A stretch of 44,854 nt of DNA, taken from contig NZ_LJHY01000052.1 in the NCBI RefSeq assembly GCF_001295795.1, forward strand, positions 1 through 44,854, read 5' to 3'. Under the pieces are notes generated by a model. That model did not search any database. It was not told where the DNA came from and saw only the letters and a program-made list of their open reading frames with translations. Source of the DNA: Novosphingobium sp. AAP83 (GTDB taxonomy: Bacteria > Pseudomonadota > Alphaproteobacteria > Sphingomonadales > Sphingomonadaceae). The stretch's first letter is position 1. Each line of letters opens with the position of its first letter. Of this stretch, positions 8,721 to 16,336 are shown piece by piece. A program made the translations under genes and the position numbers.

Positions 8721-9883
8721 GCTCCTCCCCTATGCTTTACCTTTGCGCAGAGCCAATCGACGATGAGCGGCAGGGTGTGCGGGGTGATGCCCATGTGCCC
8801 GCCCGGGAACATGCGCACCGCCTTGGGCGTGCCGTGACCGGTCAGGAGGTCGATATCGGCGACCGGGCACTGGCTGTCACCCCGGCCGTTGACCAGCAGC
8901 ATCGGTGCGCAGGGCTGATCGAGCAACCCCTGATCGACGAGGCTGAGCCTGGCAAAGGCCTCGACGTAGCCTTCCTCGGTATCGACGCCGAGCATCCGCA
9001 TGCGCGTTTCGACGAGTTCCATGAGGTAGCTGTCGGGGTGGCGCGAACGTTCGATCCATTCGCGCTGGAACATGAAGTGCGCACCGCCGCCCCAGTTCAC
9101 CGCGCCGGCAATGCGATCGGGCACGACATGGGCGAGCTTCGTGGCCCAGTAGCCCCCGAACGAGCGGCCGAGCAGGCCGATGCGTGCGCCGTCGAGATCA
9201 GGCTGTGCAGCGGCCCAGTCCATCGCGGGCAGGAACTGGCGTTCGGCATCGGGCACGCCCTTCACCGGAGATTCGCCCGTGCCCGGACCGTCAATTGCGA
9301 TCGTCGCCACGCCTTGGGCAAGCGCGAGATCGCTGGCGATGGTCATCTGTTCCTTCCACGCGTCAACCCCGCCCCACATCATGATGACCGGCGGCTTTTC
9401 AACGCCTGCCGGCCGACGATAGAGGAATATCGTCTCGCGGCCTTCGCCGTCCCTGCCGTCAAACGGAACAACCACACGCATCGCGGGGGGATCGAACATG
9501 GCGGCAGCCGCAAGGTAGGCGTCGCGTTCGCGCTGTGCGCTGATCAGCTTGTCGGGATGGTTGGGGCAGGGGAAGCGGCCCATGAAGAAAAAACCGTGCG
9601 CCCTGAGGAACCCGTTCCGGCGGCTTGCCGGGTCGGTCTGTGCTTCGGCCTGTGCGAAGGCGGCTTCACCCGCTTCGATCCACGCCGATGCCCAGTTTAC
9701 CGGATCGAGCCCGCGCAGCCCGTCGACCACCGAAGCGGTGTCTTCCACGCTCAGGTTGTTCATCGGGTGGATCTTCTTGGCGGCGCGATCGAGCATCCAG
9801 GCCTTGGCTTCCTCCAGCGTCCGTGGGCGTTCGTCGGCGGGATCACCGGTGCGCGGCGGCAGGCGGGGTTCTTGATCAAACAT
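8717..9883 (-). CDS. FrsA/DHPON-hydrolase-like alpha/beta hydrolase
   Basis: This 388-residue alpha/beta hydrolase has a long N-terminal helical cap (about 150 residues). The core follows with nucleophile Ser in GRSFGGYWA (about 246), Asp in GRGDSQCPV (about 332) and His in PGGHMGITP (about 361). This architecture matches 2,6-dihydroxypseudooxynicotine hydrolase of Arthrobacter nicotine degradation and related C-C bond hydrolases. It is the first gene of its operon: the ATG has CCGGAG upstream and the palindromic operator lies 15 bp before the start. It may cleave an acyl side chain from a hydroxylated ring before ring opening (inference); an ordinary esterase role is not excluded. Confidence 0.7.
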   Translation of the reverse strand: MFDQEPRLPPRTGDPADERPRTLEEAKAWMLDRAAKKIHPMNNLSVEDTASVVDGLRGLDPVNWASAWIEAGEAAFAQAEAQTDPASRRNGFLRAHGFFFMGRFPCPNHPDKLISAQRERDAYLAAAAMFDPPAMRVVVPFDGRDGEGRETIFLYRRPAGVEKPPVIMMWGGVDAWKEQMTIASDLALAQGVATIAIDGPGTGESPVKGVPDAERQFLPAMDWAAAQPDLDGARIGLLGRSFGGYWATKLAHVVPDRIAGAVNWGGGAHFMFQREWIERSRHPDSYLMELVETRMRMLGVDTEEGYVEAFARLSLVDQGLLDQPCAPMLLVNGRGDSQCPVADIDLLTGHGTPKAVRMFPGGHMGITPHTLPLIVDWLCAKVKHRGGA

Positions 9884-9897
9884 AACGGTCTCCGGTG

Positions 9898-9913
9898 CCG
9901 TACGATTGTACAG
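9898..9913. promoter_or_regulatory. Operator upstream of hydrolase/dioxygenase operon (site 4)
   Basis: CCGTACGATTGTACAG has the same GTACG-NN-(C/T)GTAC core as the sites at 2136 and 2325 with one asymmetric base. It lies in the 52-bp gap between the FAD monooxygenase stop and the hydrolase ATG, 15 bp before that ATG. This indicates a separately controlled transcript inside what otherwise looks like one long gene run. Confidence 0.7.
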
Positions 9914-9935
9914 TGATGGTCAAAAAAAGAACTGT

Positions 9936-11048
9936 TCAGATGGGTTCGGCGAGAACCCGCAGCGACTGCGCGACCAGTGCGGTCTGCTCGGCCGGGGGCG
10001 CTTGTCGCTGTTCGAGCCGTCCGATCTCCATCGAATTGTGCGCAACGAGTTTGCAGCGGGCAAGACGGCGCTGCATGTAGCGCGCGATGGCTTCGTCGGG
10101 GTTGGCCGAATGATCGATTTCCTGCCCGAGCACCACCGCGTCCTCTACCGCCATCCCGGCTCCCGACGCCAGCTGCGGCGTGGTGGGATGGGCTGCATCG
10201 CCAATCAGCAGGATGCGTCCCTTGTGCCAAGGTTCAGGCAGGACGAGCGCTTCGAGCGGGCGCATGATGATCGAGCTTTCCGGGCTGATGGAATCGCGCA
10301 GTTCGCCCACGAGCCCGCCATAGCCTTCCATCAGGAAGCGCATGCGGTCGGGCAGTTCCTCGTCGGGGATGATCGGGTGCCGCTCGGTCTTTTCGAGCAG
10401 GAAGAGATAGAGGTGATCGCGCGATACCGGCGCGGCACCAACCTTCATCCGACCGCCAAGGAAGAAGTGCCTACGGTCAAACCAGGCAGGGCGCGGGGCA
10501 AACAGCCGCCAGACGCTCTGTCCCATGTAGACCGGTGCGGGGGCATCGGGGAAAATCAGCGACCGGACGCGGGAATAGAGGCCGTCGGCCCCGAGCACCA
10601 GATCGTAGCTGCCGGTCGAACCATCGGTGAATTCGGCATCGACGCCTTCGCCGTTCTGCTTAAGCGAGGCGACCGTGATGCCGAGGCGGACATTGGTGCC
10701 GCCAGCGCGCGTATGCCCGGCAAGGATCCGGTGCAGCACCGGGCGCATGATGCCTCCGCTGCCCGGCAGGCCTTCAGGATCGCGGACTTCCTCGATGGGG
10801 TGGCCATGAATGTCGCAGATGCGGATGCCGCTTCCGGAATACCCTTCGGCGAGAATTTCATCGAGGATGCCAAGTTCGCCGAATGCGCGGAACGAGGGGC
10901 TGGTGATGCTGATGCCCGCACCATAGACCCGCCACTGCGGATCGAGGTCGATGAGGTCGACCGCTATGCCCCGGCGCCGAAGTTCGATGGCAGCAGACAT
11001 GCCTGCGATGCCGCCGCCCACAACCAGCGCCGTCTTTATCATGTTCAC
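9936..11048 (-). CDS. FAD-dependent aromatic monooxygenase (NicC/DHPH-like)
   Basis: This 370-residue class A flavin hydroxylase puts an OH group on an aromatic ring using NAD(P)H and O2. All three family fingerprints are present: GGGIAGMSAAIELRRRG (FAD, residues 11-27), the DG motif LVLGADGLYSRVRS (about 151-164) and the GD motif ILLIGDAAHPTTP (about 281-293). Overall it resembles 6-hydroxynicotinate 3-monooxygenase and 2,6-dihydroxypyridine 3-hydroxylase more than p-hydroxybenzoate hydroxylase, judged by eye. The GTG at 11048 has GGAGG 10 nt upstream and overlaps the preceding stop; an ATG two codons later is possible. It ends the molybdenum hydroxylase operon, consistent with a second hydroxylation before ring cleavage. 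Confidence 0.8.
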   Translation of the reverse strand: MNMIKTALVVGGGIAGMSAAIELRRRGIAVDLIDLDPQWRVYGAGISITSPSFRAFGELGILDEILAEGYSGSGIRICDIHGHPIEEVRDPEGLPGSGGIMRPVLHRILAGHTRAGGTNVRLGITVASLKQNGEGVDAEFTDGSTGSYDLVLGADGLYSRVRSLIFPDAPAPVYMGQSVWRLFAPRPAWFDRRHFFLGGRMKVGAAPVSRDHLYLFLLEKTERHPIIPDEELPDRMRFLMEGYGGLVGELRDSISPESSIIMRPLEALVLPEPWHKGRILLIGDAAHPTTPQLASGAGMAVEDAVVLGQEIDHSANPDEAIARYMQRRLARCKLVAHNSMEIGRLEQRQAPPAEQTALVAQSLRVLAEPI

Positions 11049-11842
11049 GAAAGCAATTCCTCCAGAGCACGTGCTGTCATCACGCTGACGAGGTGCGCCC
11101 GGTAGGCAGCCGTCGCGTGGAAATCGGAAATCATGCCATCTTCAGGCAGGGGAACGCTTCGCGCGGCGTCGGGGTGCAGACGCTCACGCAATGCAGCTTC
11201 ATGAAGCGTGGAGCGGAACACACCGGGGCCGGCCCCGGTCACGGCCACGCGTACGCCACCTTCGGCCAGCGCCACGAATGTGCCGGCCATGGCATAACCC
11301 GACACCGGATTGGCAAACTTGGCATAGGCGCACCGGATATCCGCCGGAAACGCGACCGCCGCGATCAGTTCTCCCTCTTCGAGCGCAGTGCCGAACATGC
11401 CGGTGAAGAAAGCTTCTGCGGCAATCTGGCGACGGTTGGTGATGACCGTCGCGCCAAGGGCGAGTAGCGCTGCGGGATAGTCTGCCGCCGGATCGTTGTT
11501 TGCCACCGAACCGCCGATCGTGCCGCGATTGCGCACCTGAAAATCACCGATGCCCTTTGCCAGTGTGGCAAGGCCGGGCAGCCGGGCCAGCACGAGCGGG
11601 GATGTCGCCACGTCGTGATGGCGGGTCATGGCGCCGATGCGCAGCGTGTTGCCGCGTGTCTCGATACCGTAGAGCGCTTCGATGCCGGCAAGGTCGATCA
11701 GCCGATCGACCCGGGCGAGCCCTTGTTTGAGCGTGGGGATAAGCGTCATGCCCCCGGCGATCACGCGCGCATCGGGGCTTTCGAGCAAGAGTGCGCTTGC
11801 CTCATCAAGCGTGGCCGGGCTGTGATAGGTGAAGGGCGTCAT
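11045..11842 (-). CDS. Molybdenum hydroxylase FAD subunit (CoxM-like)
   Basis: This 265-residue FAD-binding subunit of a xanthine-dehydrogenase-family enzyme passes electrons from the Fe-S subunit to the external acceptor. The two FAD motifs are clear: VIAGGMTLIP (about residues 29-38) and TIGGSVANNDPAADYP (about 108-123). The ATG at 11842 overlaps the end of the [2Fe-2S] gene as ATGA, and its own end overlaps the monooxygenase start. The genes for the large, small and medium subunits are all present here, so the enzyme is complete at the subunit level. Confidence 0.88.
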   Translation of the reverse strand: MTPFTYHSPATLDEASALLLESPDARVIAGGMTLIPTLKQGLARVDRLIDLAGIEALYGIETRGNTLRIGAMTRHHDVATSPLVLARLPGLATLAKGIGDFQVRNRGTIGGSVANNDPAADYPAALLALGATVITNRRQIAAEAFFTGMFGTALEEGELIAAVAFPADIRCAYAKFANPVSGYAMAGTFVALAEGGVRVAVTGAGPGVFRSTLHEAALRERLHPDAARSVPLPEDGMISDFHATAAYRAHLVSVMTARALEELLS

Positions 11843-12321
11843 TGCGCCAGCTCCTTGCTGGCGCGGAGCACGGCTTCGACGATGGGCTGGTAGCCGGTGC
11901 AGCGGCACAGGTTGCCTTCGAGCGCTTCGCGCACATCCTCGGCATCGGGTTCGGGCACGACGTTGAGCAGCGAGGCTGCCGCCATGATCATGCCCGGCGT
12001 GCAAAAGCCGCACTGCAGGGCGTGACATTCCTGAAAGCAGGTCTGGAGCGGGTGCCTGCCATCGGGATCAAGCCCTTCGATGGTCGTCACCACCTTGTCG
12101 TGGGCCTGCACGGCAAAGATTGTGCAGCTTTTGATGGCGATGCCATCGAGATGGACGGTGCAGGCACCGCACTGGCTGGTATCGCATCCCGTATGGGTGC
12201 CGGTCAGGTCCAGAACGTCGCGGAGGAAATCCACCAGCAGCGTCCGGTTGGGCACATCATGCGCGACGATCTGGCCGTTCACCTCGATCTCGACGCGGCT
12301 GGTCGGTTCGCGCGACATCAC
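11839..12321 (-). CDS. Molybdenum hydroxylase [2Fe-2S] subunit (CoxS-like)
   Basis: This 160-residue small subunit carries two iron-sulfur clusters. The plant-ferredoxin-type cluster is bound by [10 protein letters not shown] plus a later Cys (KSC). The second is bound by QCGFCTPGM and [13 protein letters not shown] in the helical C-terminal domain. It relays electrons from the molybdenum centre to FAD. The start is either GTG at 12321 or ATG at 12318; the latter overlaps the CoxG-like stop as TGATG and is the more usual arrangement. Confidence 0.9.
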   Translation of the reverse strand: MMSREPTSRVEIEVNGQIVAHDVPNRTLLVDFLRDVLDLTGTHTGCDTSQCGACTVHLDGIAIKSCTIFAVQAHDKVVTTIEGLDPDGRHPLQTCFQECHALQCGFCTPGMIMAAASLLNVVPEPDAEDVREALEGNLCRCTGYQPIVEAVLRASKELAQ

Positions 12322-13007
12322 TTCACCCCGACCATGATCGTCATGAACACGAGAAGCAGCGCCAGCACGACGATGACGAAGCTCTGGCTATCAAAGCGCC
12401 AGCCGGGCTGCGGCGGGTAATGGGCCGGGACGTTCGGCGGGTAGCTGGGCGCAGTGCCTTGAGGCACCGCCGCTGCCACCGGTTGTGGCGCGGATGACGG
12501 GGTTGGCGCGGATGAGGGGGCTGGCGCAGGCGTGGAGGCCGGGGCAGTGGGCGCTGGCAGGGTCTCGCCCTCGGCGACGATCCTTGCGAAAGCGGCAAAG
12601 AACTCGTCGGCGTAGCGCTTGGCAAAACTGTCGATCAGGCGCGAGCCGATCTGCGCCAGTTTGCCGCCAATCTGCGCGTCAGCCTCATAGACAAGCAGCG
12701 TCGCGCCATCGGCTTCGGTGAGTTCGACGGTGGCCCCGCCCGTGGCAAAGCCTGCAGGACCGCCGTTGCCTTCGCCGACGATGCGGCACCGCGCGGGTGG
12801 TTCGAGATCTTCCAGCCGGATGTTGCCGGTGAACCGCGCCTTGACCGGGCCGACTCTGGTCGTGACCTTTGCGGTCCAGTCGGTCGGGGTGTTGCAGGCG
12901 ATCTCCTCGCAACCGGGAATGCACTGGCGCAGGATTTCGGGATTGTTGATCGCTGCCCAGACCGTTTCGCGCGGGGCTTCGATGCGATATTCGCCGGTGA
13001 ACTTCAT
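12318..13007 (-). CDS. coxG: CoxG-like SRPBCC protein with membrane anchor
   Basis: This 229-residue protein has an N-terminal SRPBCC/CoxG domain (MKFTGEYRIEAP, IPGCEEI, residues 1-150). A Pro/Ala/Ser-rich linker of about 50 residues (155-205) follows, then one C-terminal hydrophobic helix (VIVVLALLLVFMTIMVGV). In carboxydotrophs CoxG anchors CO dehydrogenase to the membrane; here it probably recruits the molybdenum hydroxylase to the cytoplasmic face of the inner membrane, near quinones (inference). It overlaps the large-subunit stop by 4 bp and the small-subunit start, so the gene order is L-G-S-M. Confidence 0.85.
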   Translation of the reverse strand: MKFTGEYRIEAPRETVWAAINNPEILRQCIPGCEEIACNTPTDWTAKVTTRVGPVKARFTGNIRLEDLEPPARCRIVGEGNGGPAGFATGGATVELTEADGATLLVYEADAQIGGKLAQIGSRLIDSFAKRYADEFFAAFARIVAEGETLPAPTAPASTPAPAPSSAPTPSSAPQPVAAAVPQGTAPSYPPNVPAHYPPQPGWRFDSQSFVIVVLALLLVFMTIMVGVK

Positions 13008-15349
13008 GCTGCGTCCCTTGTTGTCTGCCGAGCCTGCTCGATCGCCGTCCAGACTTTGACGGGCGTGAGCGGCATGGTGATATCTGTCACGCCAACGCTT
13101 CGCAGCGCATCGAGCACGGCGTTGACCAGCGTGGCGGGGGAGCCGATGGTGCCGGACTCGCCAACGCCCTTCACGCCCAGCGGATTGGTCTTGCAGGGAA
13201 TTTCGGCCAGTTCCGACTGGATGTGCAGCGGCATCATGGTGGCTCTTGGCATGCCGTAATCGCTGAAGCTGCCGCTCAGCAACTGGCCGTTTTCGGGATC
13301 GTAGACGACCTGCTCGATCAGGGCCTGGCCCAGTCCTTGCGCGATGCCGCCGACGATCTGGCCTTCGCAGACCATCGGGTTGAGGACGTGGCCGACATCA
13401 TCAACCACGGCGTAGCGGTCGATGTGGATCGCGCCGGTTTCAGGGTCCACTTCGACTTCGCAGACATGCGCGCCGTTCGGGAAGTTCGGGCTTTCGCCGC
13501 CGGCTGTGCCCTGAACGGTAAAGCCCAGCGAAAGGCCGCCCGGCTTGCCCATCGGGCGGAAAAACGCCTTGGCCACATCGACGAACGCAAGGCTGCGGTT
13601 GGTTCCCCGGACGCTGAACAGGCCATCGGCGAAGTCGATCTCGGTCTCGGCCGCATCAAGCAGGGCTGCGGCCATGGTTCTGGCCTGCGCAATTGCGCTT
13701 TGCGCTGCGGCGTGGAGTGCGGTGCCGCCCAGCAAGGAGCTGCGCGCGGCATATGTGCCGCGACCGAAGGCGACCTTGTCGGTATCGCCCTGGAGATAGC
13801 GGATCTGGTCATAGGGCACGCCTAGCCATTCGTGCACGAGCTGCGGGAAGACCGTGGCGTGGCCCTGGCCGTGGCTGTGCGTTCCGGCGAGAATGGTGAC
13901 GTTGCCTTCGGGATCGAAGCGCAGTTCCATCCGCTCGTTGAATACGCCGGCGCTTTCGAGATAGGTCGTGACCGCTCTGCCCCTGAGCAGGCCGCGGCTT
14001 TCGCTGTCCGCCGTGCGCTGATCGTAGCCGTCCCAGTCGGCAAGGACGAGGCAGCGGTCCATCATCTGCGCGAAATCGCCGCTGTCGTAAGTGACGCCGG
14101 TGGCGGTGGTGTGTGGCATGGCGCTGGCCGGGATGAGGTTGCGTCGGCGGATTTCAACCCGGTCCAGCCCGAGTAGCACCGCGGCCTCGTCCATCAGGCG
14201 CTCCAGCGTGAAGCAGGCCTCGGGCCGGCCTGCGCCGCGATAGGGGCCGGTGGGCGAGCAGTTGGTGAAGACTGCCGAATTGCTGCAGTGGACGGCGGGG
14301 ATGTCGTAGACACCGGGCAGCATGCGCATGGCGTAAGTGATCGGCGCTACGGCTGCTGACTGGACGTAAGCGCCCAGACCCTGCTGCGCCCTGACCCTGA
14401 GGCCGAGCGCACGGCCCGTGTCGTCGAGCGCGAGTTCGGCCTCCGAGATCTGGTCACGGCCGTGGTTGTCACCCATCAGCGCTTCTGACCGCGTGGAGAC
14501 CCATTTTACCGGGCGTCCGAGACGGCGTGAGGCCCACAGCACGAGGGCGTCTTCGGGATAGGCGTCGGCCTTCATTCCGAAACCGCCGCCGACGTCGGGC
14601 GAGATCACCCGGAAGCGGCTTTCCGGCAGGCCGAACACCGACTGGGCCAGCACGTGGCGGACGCCATGGGGATTCTGCGAACTGGTGTGCAGGATGAAGC
14701 TGTCGTCCGCCGCATCATAGGTGCCGAGCGCGACGCGCGGCTCGATCGGGTTGGCGCTGATGCGGTTGTTAAGGATCGTCAGCGCGACGACGAGGCTGGC
14801 CGATGCGAACGCCCGGTCGGTGGCCTCGCGATTGCCGAATTCGAGAGTGAAGCAGACGTTGCCGGGGCATTCGTCCCACACCGCAGGGGCGCCCGGCGTT
14901 GTGGCGGCGGCTGGCGTGGTGACGGCGGCAAGCGGGGCGATCTCGATCGCGACGAGCGAGGCAGCCTCGCGCGCTTCACGGGCGGACTGGGCGATGACGA
15001 CGGCAACGCGGTCCCCGACGCAGCGGACACGGTCAGTCACGAGAATCGGTCTGATCGTGCGATGGCCGGGTGGGCCGCCCATGTCCGATGGCATGAAGTA
15101 GGGCGGCAACCCGCCAAGGCCGTCGGCCAACGCGTCCTGACCGGTGAGCACGGCGACGACGCCGGGAGCCTGCTTTGCCTCGTGCGTGTCGATTGACCGG
15201 ATCAGCCCGTGCGCGTGCGAGGAATATACGACGGCAGCGTGCAGCATGTGCGGCAGCCGCACATCGTCAACGTATCGGCCCTTGCCTGTAATGAAGCGCC
15301 GATCTTCTCCGCGCAGGACTGCCTGCCCGATACCGAAACCCGCCACCAT
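13004..15349 (-). CDS. Molybdenum hydroxylase large subunit (molybdopterin)
   Basis: This 781-residue catalytic subunit hydroxylates a ring or aldehyde carbon with water-derived oxygen. The visible motifs are an N-terminal EDRRFITGKGRYVDD, the cofactor-binding DVGGGFGMK (about residue 250), the active-site loop GPYRGAGRPEA (about 370) and the catalytic Glu in GVGESGTIGSP near the C-terminus. The loop is the AYRGAGR type of general hydroxylases, not the AYRCSFR type of true CO dehydrogenase, so the substrate is probably organic, such as an N-heteroaromatic or a ketone as in nicotine pathways. It is the first gene of the operon; the palindromic operator lies 40 bp upstream. No coxD/E/F-type maturation genes are in the window. 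Confidence 0.88.
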   Translation of the reverse strand: MVAGFGIGQAVLRGEDRRFITGKGRYVDDVRLPHMLHAAVVYSSHAHGLIRSIDTHEAKQAPGVVAVLTGQDALADGLGGLPPYFMPSDMGGPPGHRTIRPILVTDRVRCVGDRVAVVIAQSAREAREAASLVAIEIAPLAAVTTPAAATTPGAPAVWDECPGNVCFTLEFGNREATDRAFASASLVVALTILNNRISANPIEPRVALGTYDAADDSFILHTSSQNPHGVRHVLAQSVFGLPESRFRVISPDVGGGFGMKADAYPEDALVLWASRRLGRPVKWVSTRSEALMGDNHGRDQISEAELALDDTGRALGLRVRAQQGLGAYVQSAAVAPITYAMRMLPGVYDIPAVHCSNSAVFTNCSPTGPYRGAGRPEACFTLERLMDEAAVLLGLDRVEIRRRNLIPASAMPHTTATGVTYDSGDFAQMMDRCLVLADWDGYDQRTADSESRGLLRGRAVTTYLESAGVFNERMELRFDPEGNVTILAGTHSHGQGHATVFPQLVHEWLGVPYDQIRYLQGDTDKVAFGRGTYAARSSLLGGTALHAAAQSAIAQARTMAAALLDAAETEIDFADGLFSVRGTNRSLAFVDVAKAFFRPMGKPGGLSLGFTVQGTAGGESPNFPNGAHVCEVEVDPETGAIHIDRYAVVDDVGHVLNPMVCEGQIVGGIAQGLGQALIEQVVYDPENGQLLSGSFSDYGMPRATMMPLHIQSELAEIPCKTNPLGVKGVGESGTIGSPATLVNAVLDALRSVGVTDITMPLTPVKVWTAIEQARQTTRDAA

Positions 15350-15388
15350 GCCCTCCCGAACTCAAATTGTTCTTCGGGTGGTGTTATC

Positions 15389-15404
15389 CAGTACGTTCGT
15401 ACAG
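15389..15404. promoter_or_regulatory. Operator upstream of molybdenum hydroxylase operon (site 5)
   Basis: CAGTACGTTCGTACAG shares the GTACG-NN-CGTAC core with sites 1-4 and lies 40 bp before the large-subunit ATG, a normal repressor position. Together with site 4 it brings the nine catabolic genes under the same predicted control as the transporter and receptor. Confidence 0.7.
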
Positions 15405-16336
15405 TCAAGCCGATTTGTGTCTTCGTGTCGCAGGCTGGCTCAATCGGGCGAGGATATCAGCATGAAAGCGCTTCGCGCAGGCCCGTCTGGGTGACGAGCG
15501 CACCGAGCGCTCCGCCATAGACGATCTTAAACGCGAATGCTGTGGCCCATATCTGCATCTCGCGCTGCCCGCGCATGCCGCAGGCTGATCTCCGGATAAG
15601 TGCCAATGAAGCGGTATCTTTTTTTGCGATCAAGCCTGTATTGGTGCTGCCAAGTTTTTATGGCCAGTGACTGACACGAACAGATATAGCCCGCTTAGAT
15701 CAGCCAACTTATATGCCTTCTTCCGTCGACGCGCGGCGCGACACTCACCATCGGTTAACATCTTAAATTTCCTCTAGGCATTAGCGTTCACTTTGCTTCA
15801 AGATTACCTACTCATGGCATGCCGACTGGCTCAAGTGCGGACCAGGCAGCTAATAAACACTTATAAGATATGAATAAATTTGAACGGGAGCACGAGAACC
15901 CTGAAACGTCGAAGGTGGTGGCCAATCGGCCAAACCCAGCAATTCAGCGTATCCCCAAATTCATGAGTCAGTCCCTCCATCCGTACCCCCAATCAACCGG
16001 CATCAGCAGGATATCGTTGGCTATTGGTGACTACGCACGACACGCCGAAAGTCGGAAAAACCGGCACTTTTGACTAAGTCTGATGTCTATTGAATATGTA
16101 GAATGGCGGAGACGGATTCCTTCAGATGAATACATCAAAATATTGATACGTAATAATATATTTTTCGATTAGTCAGGGCAGTACCACCTGTGGTGCCCCC
16201 AAATTTCGAGCGCGAGGGCTGAAAACCATGTAGACGGTTTTGCAGCTATTTTATTGGCAGCTTCGCACAAACGCTCACATTTTCATTTTCTCGCGCACTT
16301 CAAAAAGCGATACAACCTAGATGTAACTCCGGCCTG
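15405..16336. other. Long gene-poor stretch with AT-rich part
   Basis: About 930 bp lie here without a convincing gene. The first 200 bp are GC-rich; from about 15600 the sequence becomes AT-rich, most strongly at 16085-16180. A 67-codon plus-strand frame at 15870-16073 and a 33-codon minus-strand frame at 15558-15457 lack ribosome-binding sites and protein-like features. A 19-bp sequence at 16102-16120 recurs next to the integrase (separate entry). The composition break marks the junction between the two catabolic regions. Confidence 0.6.
16102..16120 (-). repeat. 19-bp direct repeat, left copy (candidate att scar)
   Basis: AATGGCGGAGACGGATTCC matches 41855-41873 with one mismatch in the same orientation. 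Read on the minus strand it ends CTCCGCCA, like the acceptor end and CCA tail of a serine tRNA gene, but there is no complete tRNA here. It could be an attachment-site core left by an integrative element. Support is positional only. Confidence 0.4.

Noticed and set aside
13004..15349. Large subunit as true carbon monoxide dehydrogenase
   Set aside because: The active-site loop reads PYRGAGR, not the AYRCSFR of form I CO dehydrogenase, and the neighbours are aromatic catabolism genes.
15870..16073. 67-residue open frame in the gap
   Set aside because: It has no ribosome-binding site, no recognisable domain and lies in AT-rich, gene-poor sequence.
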